A stretch of DNA of 64,000 bases from Mycolicibacterium canariasense. Lineage in GTDB: Bacteria; Actinomycetota; Actinomycetes; Mycobacteriales; Mycobacteriaceae. Each line of letters opens with the position of its first letter. The stretch's first letter is position 1. Position numbers and translations under genes: made by a program. The notes beneath the pieces are model-generated. The model had not been told where the DNA came from and ran no database searches. It saw only the letters and a program-made list of their open reading frames with translations. Below, in pieces: positions 51,090 through 59,621 of this stretch. Location: positions 310,001 to 374,000 of the forward strand of contig NZ_LQOL01000052.1 in NCBI RefSeq assembly GCF_002101555.1. The letters are read 5' to 3'.

Positions 51090-52456
51090 GCACCTGCGAG
51101 GTCATCAATCCGGCCACCGAGGAGGTACTGCGCACCGTCGAGCTGCTCGACGAGGCGGCGGTCGACGACGCGGTGGCGGCCGCGGTGACCGCCCAGCGTC
51201 AATGGGCGCGGCTGGCCCCCGCCGACCGGGCGGGTGCGTTGCGCGCATTCGCCGCGACGGTCGATGCCCATATCGCCGAACTGGCCGCCCTTGAGGTGGC
51301 CAACTCCGGGCATCCGATCGGCCAGGCCGAGTGGGAGGCCGGGCATGTCCGCGATGTGCTCACCTATTACGCGGCCAGCCCGGAACGTCTGTCCGGCAAG
51401 CAGATTCCGGTGGCCGGTGGACTCGACGTCACCTTCCACGAGCCGCTCGGCGTGGTCGGTGTGATCACCCCGTGGAACTTCCCGATGACCATCGCGGCCT
51501 GGGGGTTCGCCCCGGCGCTGGCCGCCGGTAACGCCGTGCTGCTCAAGCCCGCCGAGTGGACGCCGCTGACCTCTATCCGGCTGGGCGAGCTGGCCCTCGA
51601 ATCGGGCCTGCCCGAAGGGCTTTTCCAGGTGTTACCCGGGGCGGGGCCGGTGGTGGGCGAACGGTTCGTCACCCATCCCGATGTGCGCAAGGTAGTGTTC
51701 ACCGGCTCCACCCGGGTGGGTACTCGGGTGATGGCCGGCGCCGCCGCGCAGGTCAAGCGTGTCACCCTGGAGCTGGGTGGCAAGAGCGCCAATATCGTCT
51801 TCGACGACTGCGATCTGGAGCGGGCCGCGGCAACCGCCCCCTACGGCGTGTTCGACAACGCCGGCCAGGATTGCTGTGCCCGCAGCCGGATCCTGGTGCA
51901 GCGCAATATCTATGACCGGTTCATGGAGTTGTTGGAACCCGCGGTCAAGGGGGTGGTGGTGGGCGACCCGACCGCCCGTGACACCGAGATGGGGCCACTG
52001 GTTTCCAAGAAGCACTGGGAGTCGGTGTCGGCCTATGTGCCCGAGGACGCGCCGGTCGCCTTCCGCGGGTCGGCGCCGGGCGGGCCCGGGTACTGGTTCG
52101 CCCCGACCGTGCTGACCCCGACCCGGGCCGACCGCACCGTCACCGAGGAGATCTTCGGGCCGGTGGTCACCGTGCTGCCGTTCGAGGACGAGGCCGATGC
52201 CGTCGCCCTGGCCAACGCCACCTCCTACGGATTGTCGGGATCCATCTGGACCGACAATGTGTCACGCGCCCTTCGGGTTTCGCGCGCCGTCGAGGCCGGG
52301 AACCTCAGCGTCAACTCGCACTCGTCGGTGCGCTATAGCACGCCGTTCGGCGGCTTCAAACAGTCCGGGCTCGGTCGGGAGCTAGGCCCGGATGCGCCAT
52401 TGTCTTTCACCGAAACCAAGAACGTTTTCATTCATGTCGGCGAGCCGACGAATTGA
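51086..52456 (+). CDS. aldehyde dehydrogenase (Rv2858c/AldC-like)
   Basis: A 456-residue NAD(P)-dependent aldehyde dehydrogenase. ITPWNFPM and LKPAEWTPLT bind cofactor, FTGSTRVGTRV holds the GxxxxG, LELGGKSANIV the catalytic Glu, and FDNAGQDCCARSRIL the nucleophile Cys; the second half ends with EIFGPVVTV and PFGGFKQSGLGRE. The ATG overlaps the upstream gene by 4 bases. In the cluster it would oxidise the aldehyde formed from the amine. Its last codons (HVGEPTN) lie in a 25-bp repeat unit. Confidence 0.92.
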   Translation: MSTCEVINPATEEVLRTVELLDEAAVDDAVAAAVTAQRQWARLAPADRAGALRAFAATVDAHIAELAALEVANSGHPIGQAEWEAGHVRDVLTYYAASPERLSGKQIPVAGGLDVTFHEPLGVVGVITPWNFPMTIAAWGFAPALAAGNAVLLKPAEWTPLTSIRLGELALESGLPEGLFQVLPGAGPVVGERFVTHPDVRKVVFTGSTRVGTRVMAGAAAQVKRVTLELGGKSANIVFDDCDLERAAATAPYGVFDNAGQDCCARSRILVQRNIYDRFMELLEPAVKGVVVGDPTARDTEMGPLVSKKHWESVSAYVPEDAPVAFRGSAPGGPGYWFAPTVLTPTRADRTVTEEIFGPVVTVLPFEDEADAVALANATSYGLSGSIWTDNVSRALRVSRAVEAGNLSVNSHSSVRYSTPFGGFKQSGLGRELGPDAPLSFTETKNVFIHVGEPTN

Positions 52457-52508
52457 GCACGTCGGCGAGCCGGCGAATTGAGCATGTCGGCGAGCCGACG
52501 AATGAGCA
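52434..52508 (+). repeat. three 25-bp tandem repeats between aldehyde dehydrogenase and SDR genes
   Basis: Units start at about 52434, 52459 and 52484. Each holds a 14-bp palindrome GTCGGCGAGCCGAC (one G/A change in unit 2), followed by GAATTGAGC (GAATGAGC in unit 3). Unit 1 contains the stop codon of the aldehyde dehydrogenase gene. Unit 3 runs into the GAGGAG ribosome-binding site of the SDR gene. Confidence 0.85.
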
Positions 52509-52524
52509 CAGTGAGGAGCTGTAG

Positions 52525-53298
52525 ATGGATCTGAGCCAGCGGCTGAAGGACAAGGTCGCCGTCATCACCGGGGGTGCCAGCGGGATCGGGCTGGCCACGG
52601 CCAAGCGGATGCAGGCCGAAGGCGCCATCGTCGTCATCGGCGATGTCGACCCGGTGACCGGACAAGCCGTCGCCGACGAACTCAACGTCACCTTCGTCCA
52701 GGTCGACGTGTCGGATCAGGACGCGGTGGACCATTTGTTCGACACGGCCGTGAAGGTGCACGGGGGATTGGACATCGCGTTCAACAACGCCGGGATCAGC
52801 CCGCCCGAGGACGACCTGATCGAGAACACCGAGCTGCCCGCCTGGCAGAAGGTGCAGGACATCAACCTCAAGAGTGTGTACCTGTGCTGCCGGGCCGCCC
52901 TGCGGCACATGGTGCCCGCGCAGCGGGGCTCGATCATCAACACCGCGTCGTTCGTCGCGGTGATGGGATCGGCCACCAGCCAGATCTCCTACACCGCGTC
53001 CAAGGGTGGGGTGCTGGCCATGTCGCGGGAACTCGGGGTGCAGTTCGCCCGCCAGGGCATCCGGGTGAACGCGCTGTGCCCCGGCCCGGTGAACACCCCG
53101 TTGCTGCAGGAACTGTTCGCCAAGGATCCCGAGCGGGCGGCGCGGCGCCTGGTGCACGTGCCGGTGGGCCGGTTCGCCGAGCCCGAGGAGCTGGCCGCCG
53201 CGGTCGCGTTCCTGGCCAGTGACGACGCATCGTTCATCACCGGCTCGACCTTCCTGGTCGACGGCGGCATCAGCGGCCACTACGTCACGCCGCTGTGA
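52525..53298 (+). CDS. short-chain dehydrogenase (Rv2857c-like)
   Basis: A 257-residue classical SDR: TGGASGIGLA at the N-terminus, NNAGIS, catalytic Ser in INTASFVAVMGS and YTASK (YxxxK), PG motif LCPGPVNTPLL. It resembles 3-oxoacyl-ACP reductases in sequence, but its position in the glnA4-aldehyde dehydrogenase operon suggests an alcohol/ketone intermediate of amine breakdown. GTGAGGAGCTG precedes the ATG. Confidence 0.88.
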   Translation: MDLSQRLKDKVAVITGGASGIGLATAKRMQAEGAIVVIGDVDPVTGQAVADELNVTFVQVDVSDQDAVDHLFDTAVKVHGGLDIAFNNAGISPPEDDLIENTELPAWQKVQDINLKSVYLCCRAALRHMVPAQRGSIINTASFVAVMGSATSQISYTASKGGVLAMSRELGVQFARQGIRVNALCPGPVNTPLLQELFAKDPERAARRLVHVPVGRFAEPEELAAAVAFLASDDASFITGSTFLVDGGISGHYVTPL

Positions 53299-53316
53299 GC
53301 CGGTAGGTGTGCTCCG

Positions 53317-54048
53317 ATGTCTGAGTCCGATCGGCTGTCCGAGCCGCTGACCGCCGGCGAGGCGCTGCTGCGCCCGGTGCGGCTCGGCAACGCCTTCGAG
53401 GACACCGTCGGTCGGTTGTTGGAGACCATCCGGCTCGGGGTGCTGGAGCCGGGGGCCTCGCTGCCGCCGGAACGGGAGCTGGCCGCCCGGCTCGGGGTCA
53501 GCCGCGACACCGTCCGGGAAGCCATCAGATCGCTGGCCGACGCCGGGTATCTGGTCTCCAAGCGGGGCCGCTACGGCGGCACCTTCCTGGCCACCGAGAT
53601 GCCCGCGCTGCCGGCCAGCGGCGACGGTCTGACCCGGGAGGAGATCGACGACGCCGTGCGGCTGCGCGAGATCCTCGAGGTGGGGGCGGCCCGGATGGCG
53701 GCCGGGCGCACGCTGACCGCGGTGCAGCGGGAGGGTCTGTGGTCGCGGCTGGGCGACGTGCGCGGCGCCGATCCCGATGACTACCGGCGGTTGGACTCCC
53801 GACTGCATCTGGCCATCGCCGAGGCGGCCGGGTCGCCGTCGCTGGTGCCGCTGGTGGCCCAGAACCGGATGCGGATCAACGCGCTGCTGGATCAGATCCC
53901 GCTGTTGTCCCGCAACATCGCCCATTCCGACGAACAGCACGAGGCCATCGTGATGGCGATCCTGGCCGGGGACGCCGACGGCGCCGGGACGGCGATGGCG
54001 GCGCACGTCGCGGGGTCGGCCGCGCTGCTGCACGGCTTCCTCGACTAG
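53317..54048 (+). CDS. GntR/FCD-family regulator
   Basis: A 243-residue FadR-subfamily protein: N-terminal winged helix (LEPGASLPPERELAARLGVSRDTVREAIRSLADAGYL in blocks) and an all-helical FCD domain (about 110-240) with metal-binding-type residues in the RLDSRLHLAIAEAAG and HSDEQHEAIVMAI segments. It is the last gene of the glnA4 cluster and probably its repressor. It ends just before the ArsR operator. Confidence 0.88.
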   Translation: MSESDRLSEPLTAGEALLRPVRLGNAFEDTVGRLLETIRLGVLEPGASLPPERELAARLGVSRDTVREAIRSLADAGYLVSKRGRYGGTFLATEMPALPASGDGLTREEIDDAVRLREILEVGAARMAAGRTLTAVQREGLWSRLGDVRGADPDDYRRLDSRLHLAIAEAAGSPSLVPLVAQNRMRINALLDQIPLLSRNIAHSDEQHEAIVMAILAGDADGAGTAMAAHVAGSAALLHGFLD

Positions 54049-54049
54049 G

Positions 54050-54106
54050 GATTTGTGCACGTTTTGTCACGGTGGGCGTTACGGGATGTGCACAAATCAC
54101 TACGAT
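54050..54106. promoter_or_regulatory. operator and leaderless promoter of the ArsR gene
   Basis: GATTTGTGCAC (54050-54060) and GTGCACAAATC (54088-54098) form a perfect 11-bp inverted repeat with a 27-base spacer. TACGAT (54101-54106) is a good -10, and the GTG at 54113 lies at the expected transcription start. The right arm sits directly upstream of the -10, so binding should block transcription. Confidence 0.6.
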
Positions 54107-54112
54107 CGGGGC

Positions 54113-54409
54113 GTGGCCGGACCTGCAGATCCCCATGTCGACACCGCGGGGTGGGCGCGGCGGTTCGACCTGCTGTCGGATCCGCACCGGCTGGAGATCC
54201 TGCTGGCCCTGCACCGGGCCCCCGGGATCTGTGTCGGCGATCTGGCCGCCGTGCTGGGGCGCTCCGAAAACGCCGCCTCCCAAGCCCTTCGCGTGCTGCG
54301 TGATCAGGGTTGGGTGTCCAGCACCCGGACCGGGCGCACGGTGTCCTACCGCCTGGACGACGACGTGGTGCACGACCTGCTGCACTGGATCGGCGCGCGG
54401 CACGCCTGA
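54113..54409 (+). CDS. ArsR/SmtB-family metal sensor, probably nickel/cobalt
   Basis: A 98-residue winged-helix protein from the GTG at 54113: RFDLLSDPHRLEILLALHRAPGICVGDLAAVLGRSENAASQALRVLRDQGWV (in blocks). Cys40 is at the classic alpha-3 CVxDL position, and the last helix is His-rich (His87, Asp88, His91, His97), the region that binds nickel/cobalt in NmtR/KmtR. An upstream GTG/ATG would extend the protein across the inverted repeat and promoter. The nickel transporter gene follows after 48 bases. Confidence 0.83.
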   Translation: MAGPADPHVDTAGWARRFDLLSDPHRLEILLALHRAPGICVGDLAAVLGRSENAASQALRVLRDQGWVSSTRTGRTVSYRLDDDVVHDLLHWIGARHA

Positions 54410-54411
54410 TC

Positions 54412-54451
54412 ATCTGTTCAGGTAGACAGATATCGTGCGGAGTCCTACGCT
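54412..54451 (+). promoter_or_regulatory. nicT promoter with inverted repeat
   Basis: ATCTGT (54412-54417) and ACAGAT (54426-54431) form an inverted repeat with an 8-base spacer, followed by a TACGCT -10 (54446-54451). The ATG at 54458 lies where transcription should start, so nicT is probably leaderless and may be transcribed independently of the ArsR gene. Confidence 0.5.
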
Positions 54452-54457
54452 GCGGTG

Positions 54458-55528
54458 ATGTCATCGCGATTCGACCGGGCCGACTGGATCTCCATCGCAG
54501 GCATCGCCGGCGTGGTCGCGGCACTGCACGTATTCGGTTGGGGCGTCCTGGTTTTCGGTGTGGCACCCCAGCACATCACACTGGGCTCGGCCGGCGTGTT
54601 CGGCGTCGGGCTCGGGGTGACGGCCTACCTGCTGGGCGCCCGGCACGCGTTCGACGCCGACCACATCGCCGTCATCGACAACACCACCCGCAAGCTGGTG
54701 GGTGAGGGCACCCGGTCGCTGTCGGCCGGGTTCTGGTTCTCGCTCGGGCATTCCAGCGTGGTGTTCGGGCTGGCGCTGCTGCTGGCGTTGGGCGTGCGGG
54801 CCGTCGCCGGCCCGGTGCAGGACGACGATTCCGCGATGCTGGCCACCCTGGGGCTCATCGGTTCGGTGGTGGCCGGCACGTTCCTGCTGCTGATCGGCTT
54901 GACCAATCTGTTCGCCGCGGTGGGCATCGCCAAGGTGTTCCGGGCCATGCGCCGCGGCGAGTTCGATGAGCAGGAACTGGAGCGGCAGTTGGACAATCGG
55001 GGGCTGCTCGCCCGGTTGGTGGGCCGGGTGATGCACCGGGTGGACAAGCCGTGGCACCTGTACCCGGTCGGTTTCCTGATGGGCCTGGGTTTCGATACCG
55101 CCACACAGGTGGCGTTGCTGGTTCTGGCGGCCGGCACCGCGGCCTTCACGCTGCCCTGGTACGCGGTGCTGGTGCTGCCGGTGCTGTTCGCCGCGGGGAT
55201 GAGCCTGTTCGACAGCCTCGACGGGATCTTCATGGCCCGCGCCTACGGCTGGGCGTTCCTCAAGCCGATCCGCAAGGTGTACTACAACCTGACCGTCACC
55301 GTGCTGTCGGTGCTCGTCGCGCTGGCCATCGGTGTCATCGTGCTCACCGGCCTGCTGGTGGATCGACTCGGTATCACGTCCGGTCCGCTGACGGTGATCG
55401 GTTCGGCGGATCTGGAATTCGTCGGCTTCTCGATCGTCGGCATGTTCGTGCTCACCTGGCTCATCGCGATCGGGGTGTGGCGCTTCGGCCGGATCGAGGA
55501 ACGCTGGGAGGCCACACCGGCGGCTTAG
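54458..55528 (+). CDS. nicT: nickel/cobalt transporter of the NiCoT family
   Basis: A 356-residue membrane protein with eight predicted helices and the NiCoT signature HAFDADHIAVIDN (HX4DH) in the second helix; further family motifs are FSLGHSSVV, LGFDTATQ and AGMSLFDSLDG. It imports Ni(II) and/or Co(II), which would supply cobalamin synthesis and nickel enzymes. Position equals Rv2856. It is downstream of the ArsR sensor gene and overlaps the convergent mycothione reductase gene by 4 bases. Confidence 0.92.
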   Translation: MSSRFDRADWISIAGIAGVVAALHVFGWGVLVFGVAPQHITLGSAGVFGVGLGVTAYLLGARHAFDADHIAVIDNTTRKLVGEGTRSLSAGFWFSLGHSSVVFGLALLLALGVRAVAGPVQDDDSAMLATLGLIGSVVAGTFLLLIGLTNLFAAVGIAKVFRAMRRGEFDEQELERQLDNRGLLARLVGRVMHRVDKPWHLYPVGFLMGLGFDTATQVALLVLAAGTAAFTLPWYAVLVLPVLFAAGMSLFDSLDGIFMARAYGWAFLKPIRKVYYNLTVTVLSVLVALAIGVIVLTGLLVDRLGITSGPLTVIGSADLEFVGFSIVGMFVLTWLIAIGVWRFGRIEERWEATPAA

Positions 55529-56913
55529 AGCAGCCCCAGCAGCGCGTTCTCGATCACCTCGGGAAGTGCGGGGTGAATCCAATATTGCTGGGTGGCAACC
55601 GCTTTGGCGGGCTGGCCGAGGCTCATCGCCTGGATCAGCGGCTGGATGATGGATGAGGCCTGGTAGCCGAGGATGTGCGCCCCCAGGATCCGGCCGGTGC
55701 CGCGCTCGCCGATCAGCTTGGCGATCCCGGTGGTGTCTTCCATCGCCCAGCCGTAGGCGGTGTCGCCGTAATTCTGCACCTTGACCACGATGTCGTGGCC
55801 GGCCTCGCGGGCCTGCCCCTCGGTGAGGCCGACCATCGCCATCTGCGGGTCGGTGAACACCGCCGAGGGTACGAAGCGGTGGTCGCTGGCCACCATCGCC
55901 GCGGTGTCGTCCCAGTCCAGCAGCAGGTTGTGCCGCACCACCCGCATCTCGTGGTTGGCCACGTGCTTGAGCTGGTAGTCCGAGGACACGTCGCCGAGGG
56001 CGTAGACGCCGCGGGCGGTGGTGCGCTGATACTCGTCGACCGCCACCATGCCATCGCGAACGGTGACCCCGGCGAGCTCGGCGTCCAGCAGGTCCCCGTT
56101 GGGCACCCGGCCGGTCGCCACCAGCAGCACATCGGTGTCCAGTTCGGAGCCGTCGTCGAGTTCCAGCACCGTGCGCCCGTTCTCGGTGCGCGACCCGATG
56201 ACGTTGACGTGGGTGCGCAGATCCCATTTCGCTGCGGCCAGGTCGGTGAAACGGTGGCAGATCGTCTCATCGCAGTGCGTCAGCATGCCCGGTCCGCGCA
56301 CCACGACGGTCACCCGGACGCCGAGCGCGGAGAACACATGCGCGAACTCGGCGGCAACGAACCCTCCGCCCACGATCACCATGTGCTCGGGCAGCTCCTC
56401 GATCCGCATGATGGTGTCGCTGGTGTGGTAGGCCACCCCGCAGTCGCGGATCGCCGGCGGCACCGTGGCCCGCGACCCGGCCGCGATCACCACCTGATCG
56501 GAGCTGAACTCGTCGCCGGCCTCGGTGCGCAACAGGTAGCGGCCGTCCCGCACGCCGGTGAACCGGACGTGGCTGGCGTAGACGTCGATATTGGGCAGGC
56601 TGCGTTTGTATGCCGCGCCGGAGGCCGCGATCGGGTCGATCCGGCCGAAGACCCGTTTCACGATGTCGGGCCAGCGCACACCGTCGATGTGGGCGTCGAT
56701 GCCGAACCGCCGCGCATCGCGGATGGTGTGGGCCACCTCCGCGGCGTAGACGAACATCTTGGTCGGGATGCAGCCCACGTTCAGGCAGGTGCCGCCGAAG
56801 GTGCCCTGCTCGGCGATGGCGATGCGCATCTGGCCGTAGCGGGCGTCGAAGCCGGTGTCGGGGATGCTGTTGCCCGAGCCGGTGCCGATGATCGTCAGGT
56901 CGTAGTGCTGCAC
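55525..56913 (-). CDS. mtr: mycothione reductase
   Basis: A 462-residue flavoprotein disulphide reductase with GTG start. The redox-active pair is Cys43/Cys48 in GGTCLNVGCIPTKMFVYAAEVA (blocks), NAD(P)H motif VGGGFVAAEFAH, FAD motif LGDVSSDYQLKHVAN, and the C-terminal HPALPE with the catalytic His. The overall identity to Rv2855 is high by eye. It reduces mycothiol disulphide with NADPH, maintaining the actinobacterial thiol pool. It may be cotranscribed with the upstream lipase gene 12 bases away. Confidence 0.95.
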   Translation of the reverse strand: MQHYDLTIIGTGSGNSIPDTGFDARYGQMRIAIAEQGTFGGTCLNVGCIPTKMFVYAAEVAHTIRDARRFGIDAHIDGVRWPDIVKRVFGRIDPIAASGAAYKRSLPNIDVYASHVRFTGVRDGRYLLRTEAGDEFSSDQVVIAAGSRATVPPAIRDCGVAYHTSDTIMRIEELPEHMVIVGGGFVAAEFAHVFSALGVRVTVVVRGPGMLTHCDETICHRFTDLAAAKWDLRTHVNVIGSRTENGRTVLELDDGSELDTDVLLVATGRVPNGDLLDAELAGVTVRDGMVAVDEYQRTTARGVYALGDVSSDYQLKHVANHEMRVVRHNLLLDWDDTAAMVASDHRFVPSAVFTDPQMAMVGLTEGQAREAGHDIVVKVQNYGDTAYGWAMEDTTGIAKLIGERGTGRILGAHILGYQASSIIQPLIQAMSLGQPAKAVATQQYWIHPALPEVIENALLGLL

Positions 56914-56925
56914 GCGTGTGGCGCC

Positions 56926-57975
56926 CTATCCGGATTGTGTTGCGGTGGAAGGATTTCGGTGGTCGAGCTCGGTGAGATGCCAGCTGAGCCAGGCATCGAG
57001 TTCGCGGTAGGCGGCCATTCGCGGGCCGGCGAGGGACAAGAACACGTCGTGTTTGGCGTCGGTGATCGGCACGATCGTGCCGCGATTGCCGACACAGCCG
57101 GCCCACCGCGCGATCTGCGCGACGTCGAGCACGGCGTCGCCGCGCTGGATGGCATCGGGATCCCTGGATTCCGGGACGCTGTGGCTCGAGCGCAGGATCA
57201 GCGACGGCACCCCGACATCCAGGCCGCGGTGCAGCCTGGCCTGCGCCCGCCGGATCGCGTTGATCCAGCCGAACGTCACCGGGAAGCCGCCGACCGGTTT
57301 CCACTCCAGGTTGTAGTCGAACTCCCCGGCATAGTCCCGGTGCAGGGTGGTGCCGTAGCCGCCCTCGCCGGTCGGGCGGCGGATCACCTGTGTGGTGCGC
57401 CACCGGGCCAGCGCGCGCAGCGCCACCGACGTCGGTGCGCTGCGCAGGATCGCCGGCCCGTGCAAGTCGAACCAGGGGCTGTTGAGCACCAGTCCGGTGA
57501 CGCGCCCGCTGGTGCGGTGGCGGCGCAGCCGATCCAGCCACAGCGTCACCACCAACCCGCCGGCCGAGTGCCCGTAGACCAGCACCTCGTCGGCGTCGAC
57601 GTGATCGAGCGCGGCCTGCAGCGCGACGTCGTAGCGGGCCAGGTCGGTGGTGAAGTGCGGGGTTTGCCCATCACGCCAGGAGCGGCCGCATTTGGGCAGG
57701 TCCACCGCGTAGACCGCGAAACCGCGGGCGGCGAACCGGTCGGCCAGTTCGGTGTGGAAGAAGTAGTCGGTGAACCCGTGCACCAGCACCACCGCGCGGT
57801 GCCGGGCAGGGTCGTGCCCTGGGTCCCGTTCCGGGTCCTGTTCACGCCGGACCAGCGTGACCACCAGGTCCCCTTCGCGGTCCGGGTCGGGGCCCAGCGG
57901 GACGGTCAGTTGTCGATAGCCGGACAGGACGTCGGGTTCCCATTGCACCTGAGCATGGCCCTGCGATGCCGTCAC
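56926..57975 (-). CDS. alpha/beta hydrolase, lysophospholipase/monoglyceride lipase type
   Basis: A 349-residue hydrolase with GTG start (Rv2854-like): VVLVHGFTDYFF, nucleophile Ser in VYGHSAGGLV, and a late His in ITDAKHDVFLSL. The serine aminopeptidase/monoglyceride lipase family acts on acylglycerols or other esters. No signal peptide. The mycothione reductase gene follows on the same strand. Confidence 0.87.
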   Translation of the reverse strand: MTASQGHAQVQWEPDVLSGYRQLTVPLGPDPDREGDLVVTLVRREQDPERDPGHDPARHRAVVLVHGFTDYFFHTELADRFAARGFAVYAVDLPKCGRSWRDGQTPHFTTDLARYDVALQAALDHVDADEVLVYGHSAGGLVVTLWLDRLRRHRTSGRVTGLVLNSPWFDLHGPAILRSAPTSVALRALARWRTTQVIRRPTGEGGYGTTLHRDYAGEFDYNLEWKPVGGFPVTFGWINAIRRAQARLHRGLDVGVPSLILRSSHSVPESRDPDAIQRGDAVLDVAQIARWAGCVGNRGTIVPITDAKHDVFLSLAGPRMAAYRELDAWLSWHLTELDHRNPSTATQSG

Positions 57976-58114
57976 GGCTTCACCCTAGCGGCGTGGTGAC
58001 CGAAAGCACCCGGCACGGCCCGTTACCCGGCAGATGCGTCGCGATAACCTGAGGATCACAAGAACCGTCGCGTACCGCTGCGGCGGGCCGTGCGAAACGA
58101 AGGACCAGCCAACG

Positions 58115-59608
58115 GTGTCTGACCCCAAGCTAGCCAAGACCGACGTCGTGCTCGTCGGCGCGGGAATCATGAGCGCGACCCTGGGCGCGTTGCTGCGCCT
58201 GGTGGAGCCGAGTTGGTCGATCACGCTGATCGAACGCCTCGACGGCGCGGCGGCCGAGAGCAGCGACCCCTGGAACAACGCCGGCACGGGCCACTCCGCG
58301 CTGTGCGAGCTGAACTACACCCCGCAGAACTCCGACGGCACCATCGACATCGCCAAGGCCGTCAACGTCAACGAGCAGTTCCAGGTGTCTCGGCAGTTCT
58401 GGACCTACGCCGTGGAGAACGGCGTGCTGCCCGACGTACGCAACTTCCTCAACCCCATCCCGCACGTGTCCTTCGTGCACGGGGCGCGCAATGTCGGGTA
58501 CCTCAAGGCGCGCTACGACGCGCTGGTGGGCAACCCGCTGTTCGCCTCGATGGAGTTCATCGACGACCCCGACGAGTTCGCGCGCCGGCTGCCGCTGATG
58601 GCCGCCAAGCGCGATTTCTCCGAACCGGTGGCGTTGAACTGGACCCAGTCGGGCACCGACGTCGACTTCGGTTCGCTGTCGCGTCAGCTCATCGGGTACG
58701 GCGCCGCGCACGGCATGGACACGCTGTTCGGGCACGAGGTGCGCAACCTGAGCAAGGAGTCCGACGGCACCTGGACGCTGCGCTACGTCAACCGCCGCAC
58801 CGGCGAGAAGTACAAGATCAACGCGAAGTTCGTCTTCGTCGGCGCCGGCGGCGGCGCGCTGCCGCTGCTGCAGAAGTCCGGCATCCCCGAGGTCAAGGGA
58901 TTCGGCGGGTTCCCGGTCGGCGGGGCGTTCCTGCGCACCAACAACCCGGAGCTGACCGCGGGACACCAGGCCAAGGTGTACGGCCAGCCGCCGCTGGGCG
59001 CGCCGCCGATGTCGGTGCCGCACCTGGACACCCGCGTCATCAACGGCAGATCCTGGCTGTTGTTCGGTCCGTTCGCGGGCTGGACGCCGAAGTTCCTCAA
59101 GCAGGGCAAGTTCACCGACCTGCCGCTGTCGGTCAAGCCGAACAACCTGGCCTCCATGCTGGGCGTCGGGCTCACCGAGATGAGCCTGGTGAACTACCTG
59201 GTCGGCCAGCTGCTGCTCAGCGAGGCCGACCGGGTCGAAACGCTGCGCGAATTCGCGCCCAGCGCACGGGATTCCGATTGGGAGCTGGATATCGCCGGGC
59301 AGCGGGTGCAGGTGATCCGGCGCAAGGGTGCGGGCGGCGTACTGGAATTCGGCACCACCGTGCTCTCGGCCGCCGACGGATCCATCGCCGGCCTGCTGGG
59401 TGCCTCACCCGGCGCCTCGACCGCGGTGCCGGCGATGCTGGACGTGATGCAACGCTGCTTCGGCGACCGATACGCGGCCTGGGCGCCCAAGCTCAAGGAG
59501 ATGGTCCCGTCGCTGGGCGTCAAGCTGTCCAACGAGCCCGGGCTGTTCCGCGAGGTGTGGGACCACGGCACCCGGGTGCTGCAGCTCGACACGCCCGCGG
59601 CCGTGTGA
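58115..59608 (+). CDS. mqo: malate:quinone oxidoreductase
   Basis: A 497-residue membrane-associated FAD protein with GTG start preceded by GAAGGA. The FAD motif VVLVGAGIMSATLGALLR and the family's NAGTGHSALCELNYTP, PVALNWTQSGTDVDFG and GVGLTEMSLVNYLVGQLL are all present. It oxidises malate to oxaloacetate with electrons passed to menaquinone, in place of or beside malate dehydrogenase. Position equals Rv2852c. Confidence 0.94.
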   Translation: MSDPKLAKTDVVLVGAGIMSATLGALLRLVEPSWSITLIERLDGAAAESSDPWNNAGTGHSALCELNYTPQNSDGTIDIAKAVNVNEQFQVSRQFWTYAVENGVLPDVRNFLNPIPHVSFVHGARNVGYLKARYDALVGNPLFASMEFIDDPDEFARRLPLMAAKRDFSEPVALNWTQSGTDVDFGSLSRQLIGYGAAHGMDTLFGHEVRNLSKESDGTWTLRYVNRRTGEKYKINAKFVFVGAGGGALPLLQKSGIPEVKGFGGFPVGGAFLRTNNPELTAGHQAKVYGQPPLGAPPMSVPHLDTRVINGRSWLLFGPFAGWTPKFLKQGKFTDLPLSVKPNNLASMLGVGLTEMSLVNYLVGQLLLSEADRVETLREFAPSARDSDWELDIAGQRVQVIRRKGAGGVLEFGTTVLSAADGSIAGLLGASPGASTAVPAMLDVMQRCFGDRYAAWAPKLKEMVPSLGVKLSNEPGLFREVWDHGTRVLQLDTPAAV

Positions 59609-59621
59609 CGACGGTGCGCCG

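Noticed and set aside
52434..52508. possible CRISPR array (also considered at 21113 and 60878)
   Set aside because: The units are directly adjacent with no unique spacers, units differ by point changes, and no cas genes are present.
54053..54112. upstream GTG/ATG starts for the ArsR protein
   Set aside because: They would place the inverted repeat and the TACGAT -10 inside the coding region and add a 20-residue tail unlike the family; GTG 54113 fits a leaderless start.
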